From assembly GCA_965207585.1 (NCBI GenBank), contig CBDBMT010000003.1, positions 2,976,001 to 3,040,000 of the forward strand: a stretch of 64,000 bases of DNA, given 5' to 3'. A program made the translations under genes and the position numbers. The notes under the pieces are model-generated. The model was not told the DNA's origin. It made no database searches and worked only from the letters and a program-made list of their open reading frames with translations. This document shows, in pieces, positions 8,648 through 17,393 of the stretch (position 1 is its first letter; every line of letters begins with the position of its first letter). Source of the stretch: Bin87 sp965207585. GTDB taxonomy: Bacteria; Chloroflexota; Dehalococcoidia; Lucifugimonadales; UBA3495.

Positions 8648-11600
8648 CTACTCCGCCTCTCTCAGCACTTCTGGCGGGCGCAGCCGCCGGGCCACCGCGC
8701 CGGCGAGGCTGATGGCCGCGATGGCCGCCACGACGAGGCAAAGGAAGGTAGCCACCAACCAGGGACCTTCCGCCACGAATATGATAGGTGGGGTGACGGC
8801 GCCTCCAGCCGCGTTTCCGGCCAACTCTCCCAGGGTCCACCGCGCTAGCCCCCAACCGGCCAGTCCGCCGACCACGATGCCCAGGATCCCGATGATGACC
8901 CGTTCCAGCGCCAGTCCGGCGATCCGCTGCCACTGGGGAATGCCCAGCGCCGCGCCGACTGACATGTCGACCCGCTGCTCGCGTACCGCCACCGCGGCGT
9001 GGGCACACAGGGCCAGGCCCACGGCCAGCGCCAGGGCGGCCAGTCCGATCCCGGTCAGAGCGTCCCAGGCTCCGCCGGCCAGGGGATTCCGCGTCGCCAG
9101 GTCGACGGCGTCGTCGCGGTCCCGCAGGAAGGACAGTCGATATCCGACGTCCAGGATCTCGGCGGCCACTCGCTCCCGGTCGGCGCCTTCGGCCACGTCG
9201 AACCACCACTCGTCAGGAGTGATGGGTTGGGCGCCCGGCGCCTGGTTCAACCAGGCCCGCAACTCGTGCACCGACACCACTATCAACGAGCGCCGCGCGT
9301 TCAAGGTGGGAAAGTGGTTGACGGTGCCCGTGACCCGGGCGGGCACGATGTATCCGTCCACAGTGATCCTGACCGTCTGGTCGGGAACAAACCCGGGCCC
9401 GGTGATGGCCGGCAACGGCAGTGGAGCCGGTGGGATGACGATGCCCCGGGGAGACCTGCCCAACGGCTCCTCCCACTTGATGGCGAGGCCGGTGTCGCCG
9501 GTGTGCGCCGCATCCGGGGAACGCTCGGTGCGATCGGGAACGTTTCCAGCCTGGGGCAACGCCACCCAGGGACCGATATCTTCAAATCCCTCGATCACCT
9601 CGCCGGCCGCTGGCAGATTGGACCCGTACACGGTCATGCCGTCAAAGGAGAGTCCACCCGGCGGAGTACGTGCGAATGAGTCCCCTGAAATGAAGATTGA
9701 GACCACTCGCCATTGGTCGTCGGCTATCGCGGTGACGCTTTCTTCGGGCATTGGCGCGGTCAGGTGGCGCCATCCGGTTTCGTGTTGGCTCAGCATCCCC
9801 AACTCGAGATTGCGATAGTATCCACGATCGCTGCCGATGCGCAGCCACAGTCGGTAGCTGGGCAACGGCACCGACGCGCCCACGGTCGGTGCGTCGTCAC
9901 GTCTGATCCAGACGCCGATCTCCTCGGCGTCCTGGGGTATCTCAACTCCGGCAGTCTCCGGGGACAGTGTCCTTCGCAGTGGCGCTACCAGGGTGTCAAG
10001 GGGGGTCGGTTCGCCGTCGACGAAGTCGTCGCGCCACCATGAAACCTGCCCGATGGTCAGCGGATCAACGCCCATGACGGTCCCGCGCTGGAACGGTCCG
10101 TCGATGAACCCGACCGGCTCCCGGATGATTGGCGACACCGCTTCGATCCCGTCGATGGACTTCAGCTGGTTGATCCGCTGCTGTTCGGTGCGGCCAATGA
10201 AGCTGGTTCCCCCCAGGGTGATGTCGCCGCCAACGCTGTGGTTTGCCTGGTCCGCTTCGCTGCGAGCCAGCGTAGTCTGGAAGGTTCCCGCGAACACGCC
10301 CAGAGCCGCCGCCAGCGTCACGACTACGGTCAATGAGGCATAGGGAAGCGGATGGCGGGCCATCCTCCTTAGGGAAAGGCTCACCCAGGCCGGGGCCACT
10401 TGCTGGCAAACCCACGCGGTACCCGTCATCAACCACGGCAAAGCCCGGAGCAGCAGGAAGGCAAGGGTCAACAGAGCCGCGGAGGGCGCCAACAGCAACG
10501 ATGGGTCCAGAGCCGGGCCCCGGCCAGTGAGTTCGCTTTCAACGAAGCCGCCCCGTTGCCGGATTTGCCAAACCAGGACGGCCAGGGCAACAACCGCGAT
10601 GATGTCGATGTAGTACCGCTGCAGCCACGGAGCGGATGGCGGTCGGGCCCGGGCTCGCAGGAAATCCAGGATCCCGAGGCGGGCCAGGCTGCCGCCGGCA
10701 ACCGTCAAAACCGCCAGGCTCAGCAGCCCGCCAACCGCGCCCATGGCGTACATCTGCCAGGACAGGGAAACGTCCAGGGGAGCCTCACCGGCGCCGGCCC
10801 GCGCCGCCGGGTTGATAGTCTCCACCAGCAGCAGGCTGCCAATGCCCCAGGCCAGCAACGGGCCGATCAGGGTGGCCACCACCACGATGAGTCCTTCTCC
10901 TACCGCGAGCAGCCCTCCGACCTGCCCGATGCTGGCTCCCCGACTGCGCAGCATGGAAGACTCCGCAGAACGGGCGCCGGCCAGCAGGCCCACGGCCAGG
11001 GCTAGGAAGTAGAGGATGACCACTACCACCAGCGAAATGAACAGGATCAGCGGGGCCCGCGCCAGTGTGAGCTCCCGTTGATACGTGGCCAGCAAGCCCG
11101 TGCCCCGGCTGTTTTCCAGTCCGGTTAGGACGTAGGACCTAGGGAATCGGCTGTTGATGTCCGTTTCCAGGGCGGTCAGGTCGTCCCGGGTTTGCTGCAC
11201 CGTTGCGGCGGTGATGACATCCGGGTTGATGTACAGGAACCAGCCGTAGTCTCCCACCAGGGTGGGGAATGGTTCGCCGATGCCGTCAAAGAAAGCCTGC
11301 TCGTGAACGAAAATGGGCGCCACGGGTCGCCCTTCCCAGTCTCCCATCCGGAAATAGTCCGCGGAACCCATCCAGTATTCTTCGCGGGGATCGTTGGCTT
11401 CGGCGATGCCCACGATTTCGACGCCGATGTACTCGGCAGGCTCCTCGTCGTTCCCGGGGAACACCACCAGCCAGGCCTCTTTGCCGACTCCCCATCCCAT
11501 GAGGCGGGAAGTGTCCAGCCCCAGCACGCCCTCAATGCGCGGACAACCATCGGCGATGTTGACGCACGCCACCGGGTCGCTCCCTACCGCCGGCGACGGC

Positions 11601-12043
11601 CAGCGGCCATCGACCAGCCGCGAGTGCTGCTCGAACTCGGTGATGAAAAACGGCCGGCCCAGCGGAACGTCGGAAATTCCGAACGGAGCGCCGACCTGCA
11701 CGAACGGCAGGGTGGGCAGCATCTTGCCGTAGCGTTCCCGACCTCTTTGCAGATAGTCCGTGTTTTCGTCGATGATCCGTTCGATGTCGGTGCGGAGCGA
11801 CGTGTAGTCTGCCGGACCCAGCGGACGGTTGCGCACGACGATCTGGGTGTTGATCACGGTGGGCGATGCGATCGCCAGGGAGTGCCGCAGTCCCGCCTCG
11901 GCCAGTCCCTGCGAATACATCGCGCCCAGAGCCATGATGGTCACCGCCGCCAGGACGCCGAAGGCGGTAACGGCCAAAAGGCCCCACGCGGAACGGATCC
12001 GGCGGGGCAGCAGCCAGAGCAGCAGAGCGAAATTACGGTTCAA
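8648..12043 (-). CDS. Very large FtsX-like ABC permease (first of tandem pair)
   Basis: 1131-residue permease with the same two-module plan as its neighbour: N-terminal helix, periplasmic-type domain, FtsX core with SAESSMLRSRGASIGQVG, a second extracytoplasmic domain, and a C-terminal core with REQRVDMSVGAALG. These cytoplasmic motifs are the usual contacts with the ABC ATPase. The gene is the upstream partner of the 5222-8641 gene and follows the LLM oxidoreductase at 12091 by 47 bases, so all three could share a transcript. The paired permeases probably need an ATPase from another locus. The substrate cannot be inferred. Confidence 0.82.
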   Translation of the reverse strand: MNRNFALLLWLLPRRIRSAWGLLAVTAFGVLAAVTIMALGAMYSQGLAEAGLRHSLAIASPTVINTQIVVRNRPLGPADYTSLRTDIERIIDENTDYLQRGRERYGKMLPTLPFVQVGAPFGISDVPLGRPFFITEFEQHSRLVDGRWPSPAVGSDPVACVNIADGCPRIEGVLGLDTSRLMGWGVGKEAWLVVFPGNDEEPAEYIGVEIVGIAEANDPREEYWMGSADYFRMGDWEGRPVAPIFVHEQAFFDGIGEPFPTLVGDYGWFLYINPDVITAATVQQTRDDLTALETDINSRFPRSYVLTGLENSRGTGLLATYQRELTLARAPLILFISLVVVVILYFLALAVGLLAGARSAESSMLRSRGASIGQVGGLLAVGEGLIVVVATLIGPLLAWGIGSLLLVETINPAARAGAGEAPLDVSLSWQMYAMGAVGGLLSLAVLTVAGGSLARLGILDFLRARARPPSAPWLQRYYIDIIAVVALAVLVWQIRQRGGFVESELTGRGPALDPSLLLAPSAALLTLAFLLLRALPWLMTGTAWVCQQVAPAWVSLSLRRMARHPLPYASLTVVVTLAAALGVFAGTFQTTLARSEADQANHSVGGDITLGGTSFIGRTEQQRINQLKSIDGIEAVSPIIREPVGFIDGPFQRGTVMGVDPLTIGQVSWWRDDFVDGEPTPLDTLVAPLRRTLSPETAGVEIPQDAEEIGVWIRRDDAPTVGASVPLPSYRLWLRIGSDRGYYRNLELGMLSQHETGWRHLTAPMPEESVTAIADDQWRVVSIFISGDSFARTPPGGLSFDGMTVYGSNLPAAGEVIEGFEDIGPWVALPQAGNVPDRTERSPDAAHTGDTGLAIKWEEPLGRSPRGIVIPPAPLPLPAITGPGFVPDQTVRITVDGYIVPARVTGTVNHFPTLNARRSLIVVSVHELRAWLNQAPGAQPITPDEWWFDVAEGADRERVAAEILDVGYRLSFLRDRDDAVDLATRNPLAGGAWDALTGIGLAALALAVGLALCAHAAVAVREQRVDMSVGAALGIPQWQRIAGLALERVIIGILGIVVGGLAGWGLARWTLGELAGNAAGGAVTPPIIFVAEGPWLVATFLCLVVAAIAAISLAGAVARRLRPPEVLREAE

Positions 12044-12090
12044 GGCGTGGTGTTCCAGTGCGTACGCCTGCGCCTACAGGGAATCAACGC

Positions 12091-13206
12091 TCATCGGCTT
12101 TCCGACGCCACTCGCTGGCGCACCAGCGGCAGCAGTTCGTCAGCCGCTCGCCGGCACTCCTCAACGTGGGGGAAGCCGCTGAGGATGAACTCGTCCATGC
12201 CCAACCGCCAGTAATCCAGCAACTCGTCGGCCACCTGTTCGGGCGTGCCCACCAGCGCGCTGCCGCAGTTGACCCTGACCTCGGACAGGCCATTCCACAA
12301 GTGCCGCCCAAGGCGGTGGTCTTCGGCTTCGCGGGCCTGGGCCTGCTGTCCGACCATGGGGGTGCCGACGATGGCGGCCCGACGCTGCGCTTTGACCTCC
12401 GGTGAGGCGTCAGCGATGAGACGGCGCGCGGCGTCCCACGCTTCGTCTTCGTCGTCGCGGATTACCAGATGGGTTCGCAGCCCGAGGGTGAGGGGCCGAC
12501 CGGCATCAGCAAACTGCTGCTTGAGATCAGTGACGCGCTGAGCGGTGTCCTCCAGTGGCTCGATCCAACCCAGGTGTACGTCCGCCTGCCGGGACGATAG
12601 CCCCAACGCCCGTGGTGACGCTCCACCCAGATAGAATTTCGGTCCGTCCTGGCCGGGGGCGGGAGCACAATAGGCATCCGCAAGTTGGTAGAAATCGCCG
12701 GAATATGTTACAGGCTGGGGGTCTTGCCAGAGCGCGCGGCAAGCCTGTATGAATTCCTCGGCCCGCTCGTAGCGCGTCGCGTGGTCGCTGACCTCGCCCA
12801 CCCGTTCGAAGTCATTCTGGATGCCGCCGGGAACGATGTTGATGTCCAGGCGTCCCCCGGATATCTGGTGCAGCGCAGCGGCCATCTGGGCGAACAACCC
12901 GAGAGCAATGAACCCGGGTCTCACGGCCACCAGGAAGCGGATTTTGGAGGTCACCGCCGCCAACGCCGTGGCCGTAGTCCAGGTCTCGGCCAGCGGAGCG
13001 TCCTCGGAAAAAAGCCCGTTGGCGAAACGGGTGGGAATCAGCATGGAGTAGAAACCGCACTGCTCTGCGGTTTCCGCCACCTGCCGCAGGTAGTCAAAGG
13101 TGGGCGGGCGGTCTGCCCGGACCGTGCCGGCGCGCGCGCCGTCGCCGTCAATGGGTATAAACCAGTCGAAACGCGGTTCGGGACGGAGTCCGTTGGTATT
13201 GGCCAT
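12091..13206 (-). CDS. LLM-class flavin-dependent oxidoreductase (SsuD-like)
   Basis: 371-residue bacterial-luciferase-like TIM barrel that likely uses reduced FMN (or F420) and oxygen to oxidise an organic substrate. The N-terminal FDWFIPIDGDG strand, the AALHQISGGRLDINIVPGG segment and the later FYLGGASPRALGLSSRQADVHLGW-type region are close to alkanesulfonate monooxygenase SsuD. No sulfonate transporter or flavin reductase is adjacent, so a sulfonate substrate is only a possibility. A second, more distant member is at 61722. It lies in a minus-strand run between ctaG and the FtsX pair. Confidence 0.82.
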   Translation of the reverse strand: MANTNGLRPEPRFDWFIPIDGDGARAGTVRADRPPTFDYLRQVAETAEQCGFYSMLIPTRFANGLFSEDAPLAETWTTATALAAVTSKIRFLVAVRPGFIALGLFAQMAAALHQISGGRLDINIVPGGIQNDFERVGEVSDHATRYERAEEFIQACRALWQDPQPVTYSGDFYQLADAYCAPAPGQDGPKFYLGGASPRALGLSSRQADVHLGWIEPLEDTAQRVTDLKQQFADAGRPLTLGLRTHLVIRDDEDEAWDAARRLIADASPEVKAQRRAAIVGTPMVGQQAQAREAEDHRLGRHLWNGLSEVRVNCGSALVGTPEQVADELLDYWRLGMDEFILSGFPHVEECRRAADELLPLVRQRVASESR

Positions 13207-13297
13207 GGTTCACCGGTCGTTTTGGGAATCGATCAAACAGGGGCCCATCGTACAAGTACGTTCACCGGTGGTCAATTTGAGCTGGAGATTGCGAGTA

Positions 13298-14311
13298 TTA
13301 CCGCTCCGGCGGCTCGGCTTCCACAGCATCGTCACCATCCGCGTCGACTGCCGGCTGAGGCATGGGCGGGTTCGGATTAGCTTCCATCTCGCGTTGGTAC
13401 CACATGAACATGACGATGCCGGCGGCCAGGATACTCATCATGTCGCCCGGCACCCACAGGATGAGGCCGCCGAACCGCTGATCGGACAGATGTGAGAAAC
13501 CCTCCCACGGGCGGGGAAGTTCCTGGTACGCTGAGTAGATCAGTTCTTCCTGAAAAGTGATTCCGGCGCCCAGCAGCGTGTTGGGCAGCACGATGAGGCC
13601 CAAGTAAAGCACGCGGAGCCCGTAATGGAGCCGCGAGCGGTGCGGTTTGGGGTCGATGACGATCCACCAGAACAGGAACCCGCTGGTCAGCATGGTGCCG
13701 TGCATCAGCTCGTGGACCCAGTCGTTATGCACCGCCAAGTCGTGCGGCCCCGGCGCCTGCCAGATGAAGAGCAGCGCGAGGAACGTCACCGTGGTTAACA
13801 CCGGATTGGTGATCTTGCCGTAGATCCAGCGGGCCAGGGGCGCACGGACGAGCCGGCGGACGATGTTCTGGCGGACCCAGGTTGGCATCCCGCGGAGCAT
13901 GGGCGTCAGCGGCGCACCTAGCAGGATCAACAAGGGGCCGACCATGCGAACCATCAGGTGTTGCACCTGGTGGATGGAGAAATAGTGCTCGGCCAGGGGC
14001 TCGATCGGGGATTGCAGGGCGGCGAACAGCACCAAAATTCCCGAGAAGAAGCACGCCTTCTGCCAAACGTTGACGCGATGAGTTGGATTGGGCCAGTTGT
14101 TGAGCCCGTTGACGTACAGGTAAACCGCGCCCAGCAGGAACAGGCTGGGTATTGGATTGGTGATGAAGCCCCAAGCCGTCGCCGGGGTCTGCCCGGGCGG
14201 GATGCCCTGGTGGGCCGATGCAATGCCCGCACTCATCGCCGCGCCGGCCACCGCGGCGGCAACGGCGCCCAGGGCCCACAGGACCCACCGGCGGTTGAAA
14301 GCGGGGATCAT
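13298..14311 (-). CDS. ctaG: Cytochrome c oxidase assembly factor, CtaG/caa3 type
   Basis: 337-residue polytopic membrane protein with about seven helices and a short N-terminal signal-like helix. It carries the family's paired histidine segments SIHQVQHLMVRM and HELMHGTMLTSGF, probably copper ligands. CtaG of Gram-positive type helps assemble the copper centre of caa3 oxidase. The C-terminus ends in a charged acidic tail. Its start overlaps the stop of the upstream YtkA-like gene by four bases (ATGA), indicating translational coupling. No oxidase subunit genes are in the window. Confidence 0.85.
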   Translation of the reverse strand: MIPAFNRRWVLWALGAVAAAVAGAAMSAGIASAHQGIPPGQTPATAWGFITNPIPSLFLLGAVYLYVNGLNNWPNPTHRVNVWQKACFFSGILVLFAALQSPIEPLAEHYFSIHQVQHLMVRMVGPLLILLGAPLTPMLRGMPTWVRQNIVRRLVRAPLARWIYGKITNPVLTTVTFLALLFIWQAPGPHDLAVHNDWVHELMHGTMLTSGFLFWWIVIDPKPHRSRLHYGLRVLYLGLIVLPNTLLGAGITFQEELIYSAYQELPRPWEGFSHLSDQRFGGLILWVPGDMMSILAAGIVMFMWYQREMEANPNPPMPQPAVDADGDDAVEAEPPER

Positions 14312-14880
14312 TGCGACGCGTCTCCGTGAGCCACGGCCCGGGCCTTCTGGTTCCGGCGAATCCTCCAGGTCAGGTAGCCCGCGCCGACGATGAGCATCAC
14401 CGCCACGCCGATGAACACGAAACCCGCCGCCGAGTCACTGGTCGGTTTGGGAACATCGAATACGAAGGCCTCGGCGCCGTGGGAGCCTCCAGTCGGCGGT
14501 TCAATCAGGATGGTAGTTTCCCATCTGCCAGGGTCGAACTTCAGAGTGGCCGTATAGAGCCCGGGAACGTTTGGGCTCAGGGCGATGTTTTCTCCAGCTT
14601 CGTCACTTCCGCTCCAGGTCGTGAGCACCCACACCGTCAGGTCTTCCGCCGGCACCCCGGTCGAGGTCTCGGTGATCCGGATGAAGAACTGCACCGACTG
14701 GAGGGACGGCAGCGTCTGGGCGTCGACCACCACAGTGTAGGGCCCGGCGACCGATTCGTTACGCCGGGAGTCCTGTCCCACTATGTCCTGTCCCCAAGCG
14801 GCGGGCGCTAACCCCAGCCACATCACAAGAAGGATGGCCAGGGTCCAGGGAGGAAATTTCAAGCGGCGGATGAGTGTCAT
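14308..14880 (-). CDS. Exported YtkA/FixH-like protein with C-terminal membrane anchor
   Basis: 190-residue protein. An N-terminal signal sequence (hydrophobic residues ~12-30, ending near AWGQD) is followed by a beta-rich extracytoplasmic domain (PYTVVVDAQTLPSLQSVQF through GRWETTILIEPP) and one transmembrane helix at about residues 152-174 with a basic cytoplasmic tail. The arrangement resembles YtkA-like proteins linked to copper and oxidase biogenesis. The 4-base overlap with ctaG supports a joint role in copper delivery to cytochrome oxidase. The family assignment is tentative because YtkA-like domains are short and diverse. Confidence 0.55.
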   Translation of the reverse strand: MTLIRRLKFPPWTLAILLVMWLGLAPAAWGQDIVGQDSRRNESVAGPYTVVVDAQTLPSLQSVQFFIRITETSTGVPAEDLTVWVLTTWSGSDEAGENIALSPNVPGLYTATLKFDPGRWETTILIEPPTGGSHGAEAFVFDVPKPTSDSAAGFVFIGVAVMLIVGAGYLTWRIRRNQKARAVAHGDASQ

Positions 14881-14895
14881 GGGTCACCAAGAATT

Positions 14896-14923
14896 GGAGG
14901 AGCGAACCAGCGTCCGCTCCTCC
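14896..14923 (-). terminator. Hairpin between the dimeric-barrel gene and the YtkA-like gene
   Basis: A 9-bp perfect stem GGAGGAGCG/CGCTCCTCC with a 10-base loop lies in the 71-base gap. On the minus strand it is followed by AATTCTT rather than a long T run, so it may be a weak terminator or an RNA processing site. Confidence 0.4.
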
Positions 14924-14951
14924 ATTTTACGCTACTGACCGGCCGGTTCCG

Positions 14952-15611
14952 TTACGGCTGAAAAGTCTTGCGCCAAATCCCCGGGGAACCTGCGGCATGA
15001 GTCATGACGTCGCGCATGCGTCCGTTATCCGGGTGAGCCTCCCGCTGCTCCAGCCAGGCAGCGGTAGACGACACCTCGGGGTTCTCAAACTCGTAGACCG
15101 TAGCGTAGGCTGGCTCGCCGCGCACGGCCTTCCAGCGGCGCCCGCGGATGCAGCCGGGAACCTTTTCGTAATTGGGGACGTACACGGTGGAGTACCAGTT
15201 GTTCCACTCGGCGTCGTCGGCCTCCGGCACGTCCATGCGCCCGATTTGCAGAGCTGGCGACATGTCCGCGCTGGCCAACTCGTCGCTCAGGCCGGTAGGG
15301 TGGATCATCTGGTAAACGTTGTTGATGACGGTTGTGGCCACCGCGCGCGGGCCGACACGCTGGCCCCAGGGCGTCGGCGGCCGGTTCTTGAACGCGTCGG
15401 TGTTGATGACGTCGGCAGATTCCAGCTCATACATCGCCAGGTGCTTGGGACCGCTGCTGGTGGCCTCGTACCTGGCGGCGTTGAGCACGCCCGGCACGGA
15501 CAGGAGCTCCTGCAAGTGCTCGGTGTTGTACCACTGGTTGAACTCTTCTTCGACGTCGGCGGGAACTTCGCACCAGACCATCATCAGGCCGGTGCCGCGC
15601 TTCTTGGGCAT
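14952..15611 (-). CDS. Duplicated dimeric alpha/beta-barrel protein (EthD/DUF4286-like)
   Basis: 219-residue protein made of two similar halves. Each has an N-terminal strand followed by a W-Y-x-x-x-H/Y motif: EEFNQWYNTEHLQELLSVPG in the first half and AEWNNWYSTVYVPNYEKVPG in the second. Each half ends in a Y-E-x-E/F strand (MYELES; VYEFEN). This is the ferredoxin-like dimeric barrel of EthD and related small oxygenases or isomerases, duplicated in one chain. It may act on aromatic or polyketide-like compounds, but no catalytic residue is certain. It is the first gene of the minus run, divergent from the CoA-transferase at 15821. Confidence 0.6.
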   Translation of the reverse strand: MPKKRGTGLMMVWCEVPADVEEEFNQWYNTEHLQELLSVPGVLNAARYEATSSGPKHLAMYELESADVINTDAFKNRPPTPWGQRVGPRAVATTVINNVYQMIHPTGLSDELASADMSPALQIGRMDVPEADDAEWNNWYSTVYVPNYEKVPGCIRGRRWKAVRGEPAYATVYEFENPEVSSTAAWLEQREAHPDNGRMRDVMTHAAGSPGIWRKTFQP

Positions 15612-15820
15612 CGTGGGCCTCCTTCTGTTCGGGTTCGTGGGTATTTATGCGAGCACAAGTCTAACATAGGGATCATCAGTGGTCTGTATGCGCGCGTAAG
15701 CCGTTGCCGCGAAGGAGCAGTCACCGCAGGCCCAGATTCACGAAGCGTTCACACTTCACCGGAGCGTCGGCTGACCTGTGATAATATTGCCACCAGCCCG
15801 CTCGGGTGCTCCATGTAGCC

Positions 15821-17026
15821 ATGACGTACTCCCTCCTGTCCGGCCTGCGCGTGTTGGAAATCGGCTCGATGATATCGGCGCCGTATTGCGGCAAGCTGCT
15901 TGCTGATGCCGGCGCCGGCGTACTCAAGATCGAACCGCCCGGAGTGGGCGAAGACGCCCGGCGATACGGGCCTTGGCCCGACGACGTCCCGCATCCTGAA
16001 CGCAGCGGGCTTTATCTGTACCTCAACGCCAACAAGGCCGGCATCACCGCCAATCTGGAGACGCCCACAGGCCGAGGGATCTTGCGTAAATTGGCGGCAA
16101 AGTCCGACGTGGTGGTGCACAACGTGCCGCCGGCCGAAATGGAACGGCTGGGGTTGGACTACGACCTTCTTGCCGCGGAGCATCCCGAACTGGTCATGGC
16201 CAGCATCAGTCCGTGGGGACTTTCCGGCCCGTGGCGAGACTACAAAGCCTACGATATCAACCTGGCGGCCGCCGGAGGAATTTGCGAGGGGCTGGGCGAG
16301 GCAGACCGGGAGCCGTTGACCTTCGGCACCCCGGAGGTCGGATACTTCGCCGGGATGGCCGCCGCCTCGTCCATCGTGATGGCGCTGCTGGGTCGTGACA
16401 TCCATGGGGGCCAGCACATTGACATCGCGGAAGCGGAGACGATGGCCGGGCTTTATAACGGCCCCGAAGCCCTTATGGCCGTTTACGAGTGGCGCGTCAC
16501 CCGACGCACCGGTCACCATGCCCTGGATTTCCCGTACCCCAACTGCATCCTGCGCTGTAAGGACGGCCACATCTTCGTCGGTTCCCCGGAGGGGCGACAG
16601 TGGCGCCGGCTCCTGGAGATAATGGGCACACCGGAGTGGTCGCAAGAGCAACGGTTCCGCAACCGCACCGCGATGAACAACCTGTACGCTGACGAGGTGG
16701 ACGGTTACGTGGAAGCTTGGTTGGCTGATTACACCAAGGCGGAATTGCTGGAGATCGCGTTGGAAAACCGGATCCCGCTGGCGCCGGTGCGCACCTACGG
16801 GGAGGTGCGCTCCGACCGGTCCCTGGAGGACCTGTTCGTAGTTATCGAAAGGGACGATACCGGCCCGGTCGCCTACCCGGGTGCACCCTATCGGCTAGCT
16901 GGCAGCGAAGTTTCTACAGCCAAACCGGCGCCCACATTGGGGCAGGACAACCGGGCCATCCTGTGCGATGAACTGGGCTACTCCGCGGCGGATCTGGTGA
17001 AGTTGTACCAGACCAGGATAATTTGA
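15821..17026 (+). CDS. Family III CoA-transferase
   Basis: 401-residue CaiB/BaiF-type enzyme, chosen to start at ATG 15821 (MTYSLLSGLRVLEIG) because family members begin just before the LxGxRVLxxG motif; an in-frame ATG lies at 15806. Key segments are GKLLADAGAGVLKIEPP, YLNANKAGITANL, VVHNVPP and GGQHIDIAEAETM. It transfers CoA between carboxylic acids. A 100-residue membrane protein and a second, divergent CoA-transferase follow on the same strand, so the two may act in one pathway. Substrates are unknown. Confidence 0.9.
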   Translation: MTYSLLSGLRVLEIGSMISAPYCGKLLADAGAGVLKIEPPGVGEDARRYGPWPDDVPHPERSGLYLYLNANKAGITANLETPTGRGILRKLAAKSDVVVHNVPPAEMERLGLDYDLLAAEHPELVMASISPWGLSGPWRDYKAYDINLAAAGGICEGLGEADREPLTFGTPEVGYFAGMAAASSIVMALLGRDIHGGQHIDIAEAETMAGLYNGPEALMAVYEWRVTRRTGHHALDFPYPNCILRCKDGHIFVGSPEGRQWRRLLEIMGTPEWSQEQRFRNRTAMNNLYADEVDGYVEAWLADYTKAELLEIALENRIPLAPVRTYGEVRSDRSLEDLFVVIERDDTGPVAYPGAPYRLAGSEVSTAKPAPTLGQDNRAILCDELGYSAADLVKLYQTRII

Positions 17027-17090
17027 ACGCGGTCGGTGGCATGGCTACTTGCCATTCCCACATTCGGCCGGCTGCTGCCGTCTTTCACCC

Positions 17091-17393
17091 ATGCTGACCC
17101 GGATCGCGATTGCCTGCGCGGTTGTCTTCTTGGGCAGTTGCCTCATTGCCCGGCAGATCGCGCTTCGAAAGAACCACCGACCCGAGGTCATAATCATCGC
17201 CGGGATCATCGTGGGCGCGATCTGCTTCGGATTGCTCTGGACACTGAGCCTGGTTTACGGCGGCGGATACACGAAAATCGCGGCGGCGGCGGTGTTGTCG
17301 GTCATGCCGGCGCTGGCGGCATGGATCGTCCCGCCCCGAGAGATAGCCCGGACTCGTGGCAACAGAGATACGGATGATGACCAGCGAGAATGA
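17091..17393 (+). CDS. Small membrane protein, unknown function
   Basis: About 100 residues from ATG 17091 (an earlier in-frame start exists at 17049). Three hydrophobic stretches are visible: the N-terminal IAIACAVVFLGSCLIA, then VIIIAGIIVGAICFGLLW, then AAAAVLSVMPALAAWIV. A hydrophilic tail follows. It overlaps the start of the next CoA-transferase gene by about 20 bases in another frame, which suggests coupling. No family recognised. Confidence 0.5.
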   Translation: MLTRIAIACAVVFLGSCLIARQIALRKNHRPEVIIIAGIIVGAICFGLLWTLSLVYGGGYTKIAAAAVLSVMPALAAWIVPPREIARTRGNRDTDDDQRE

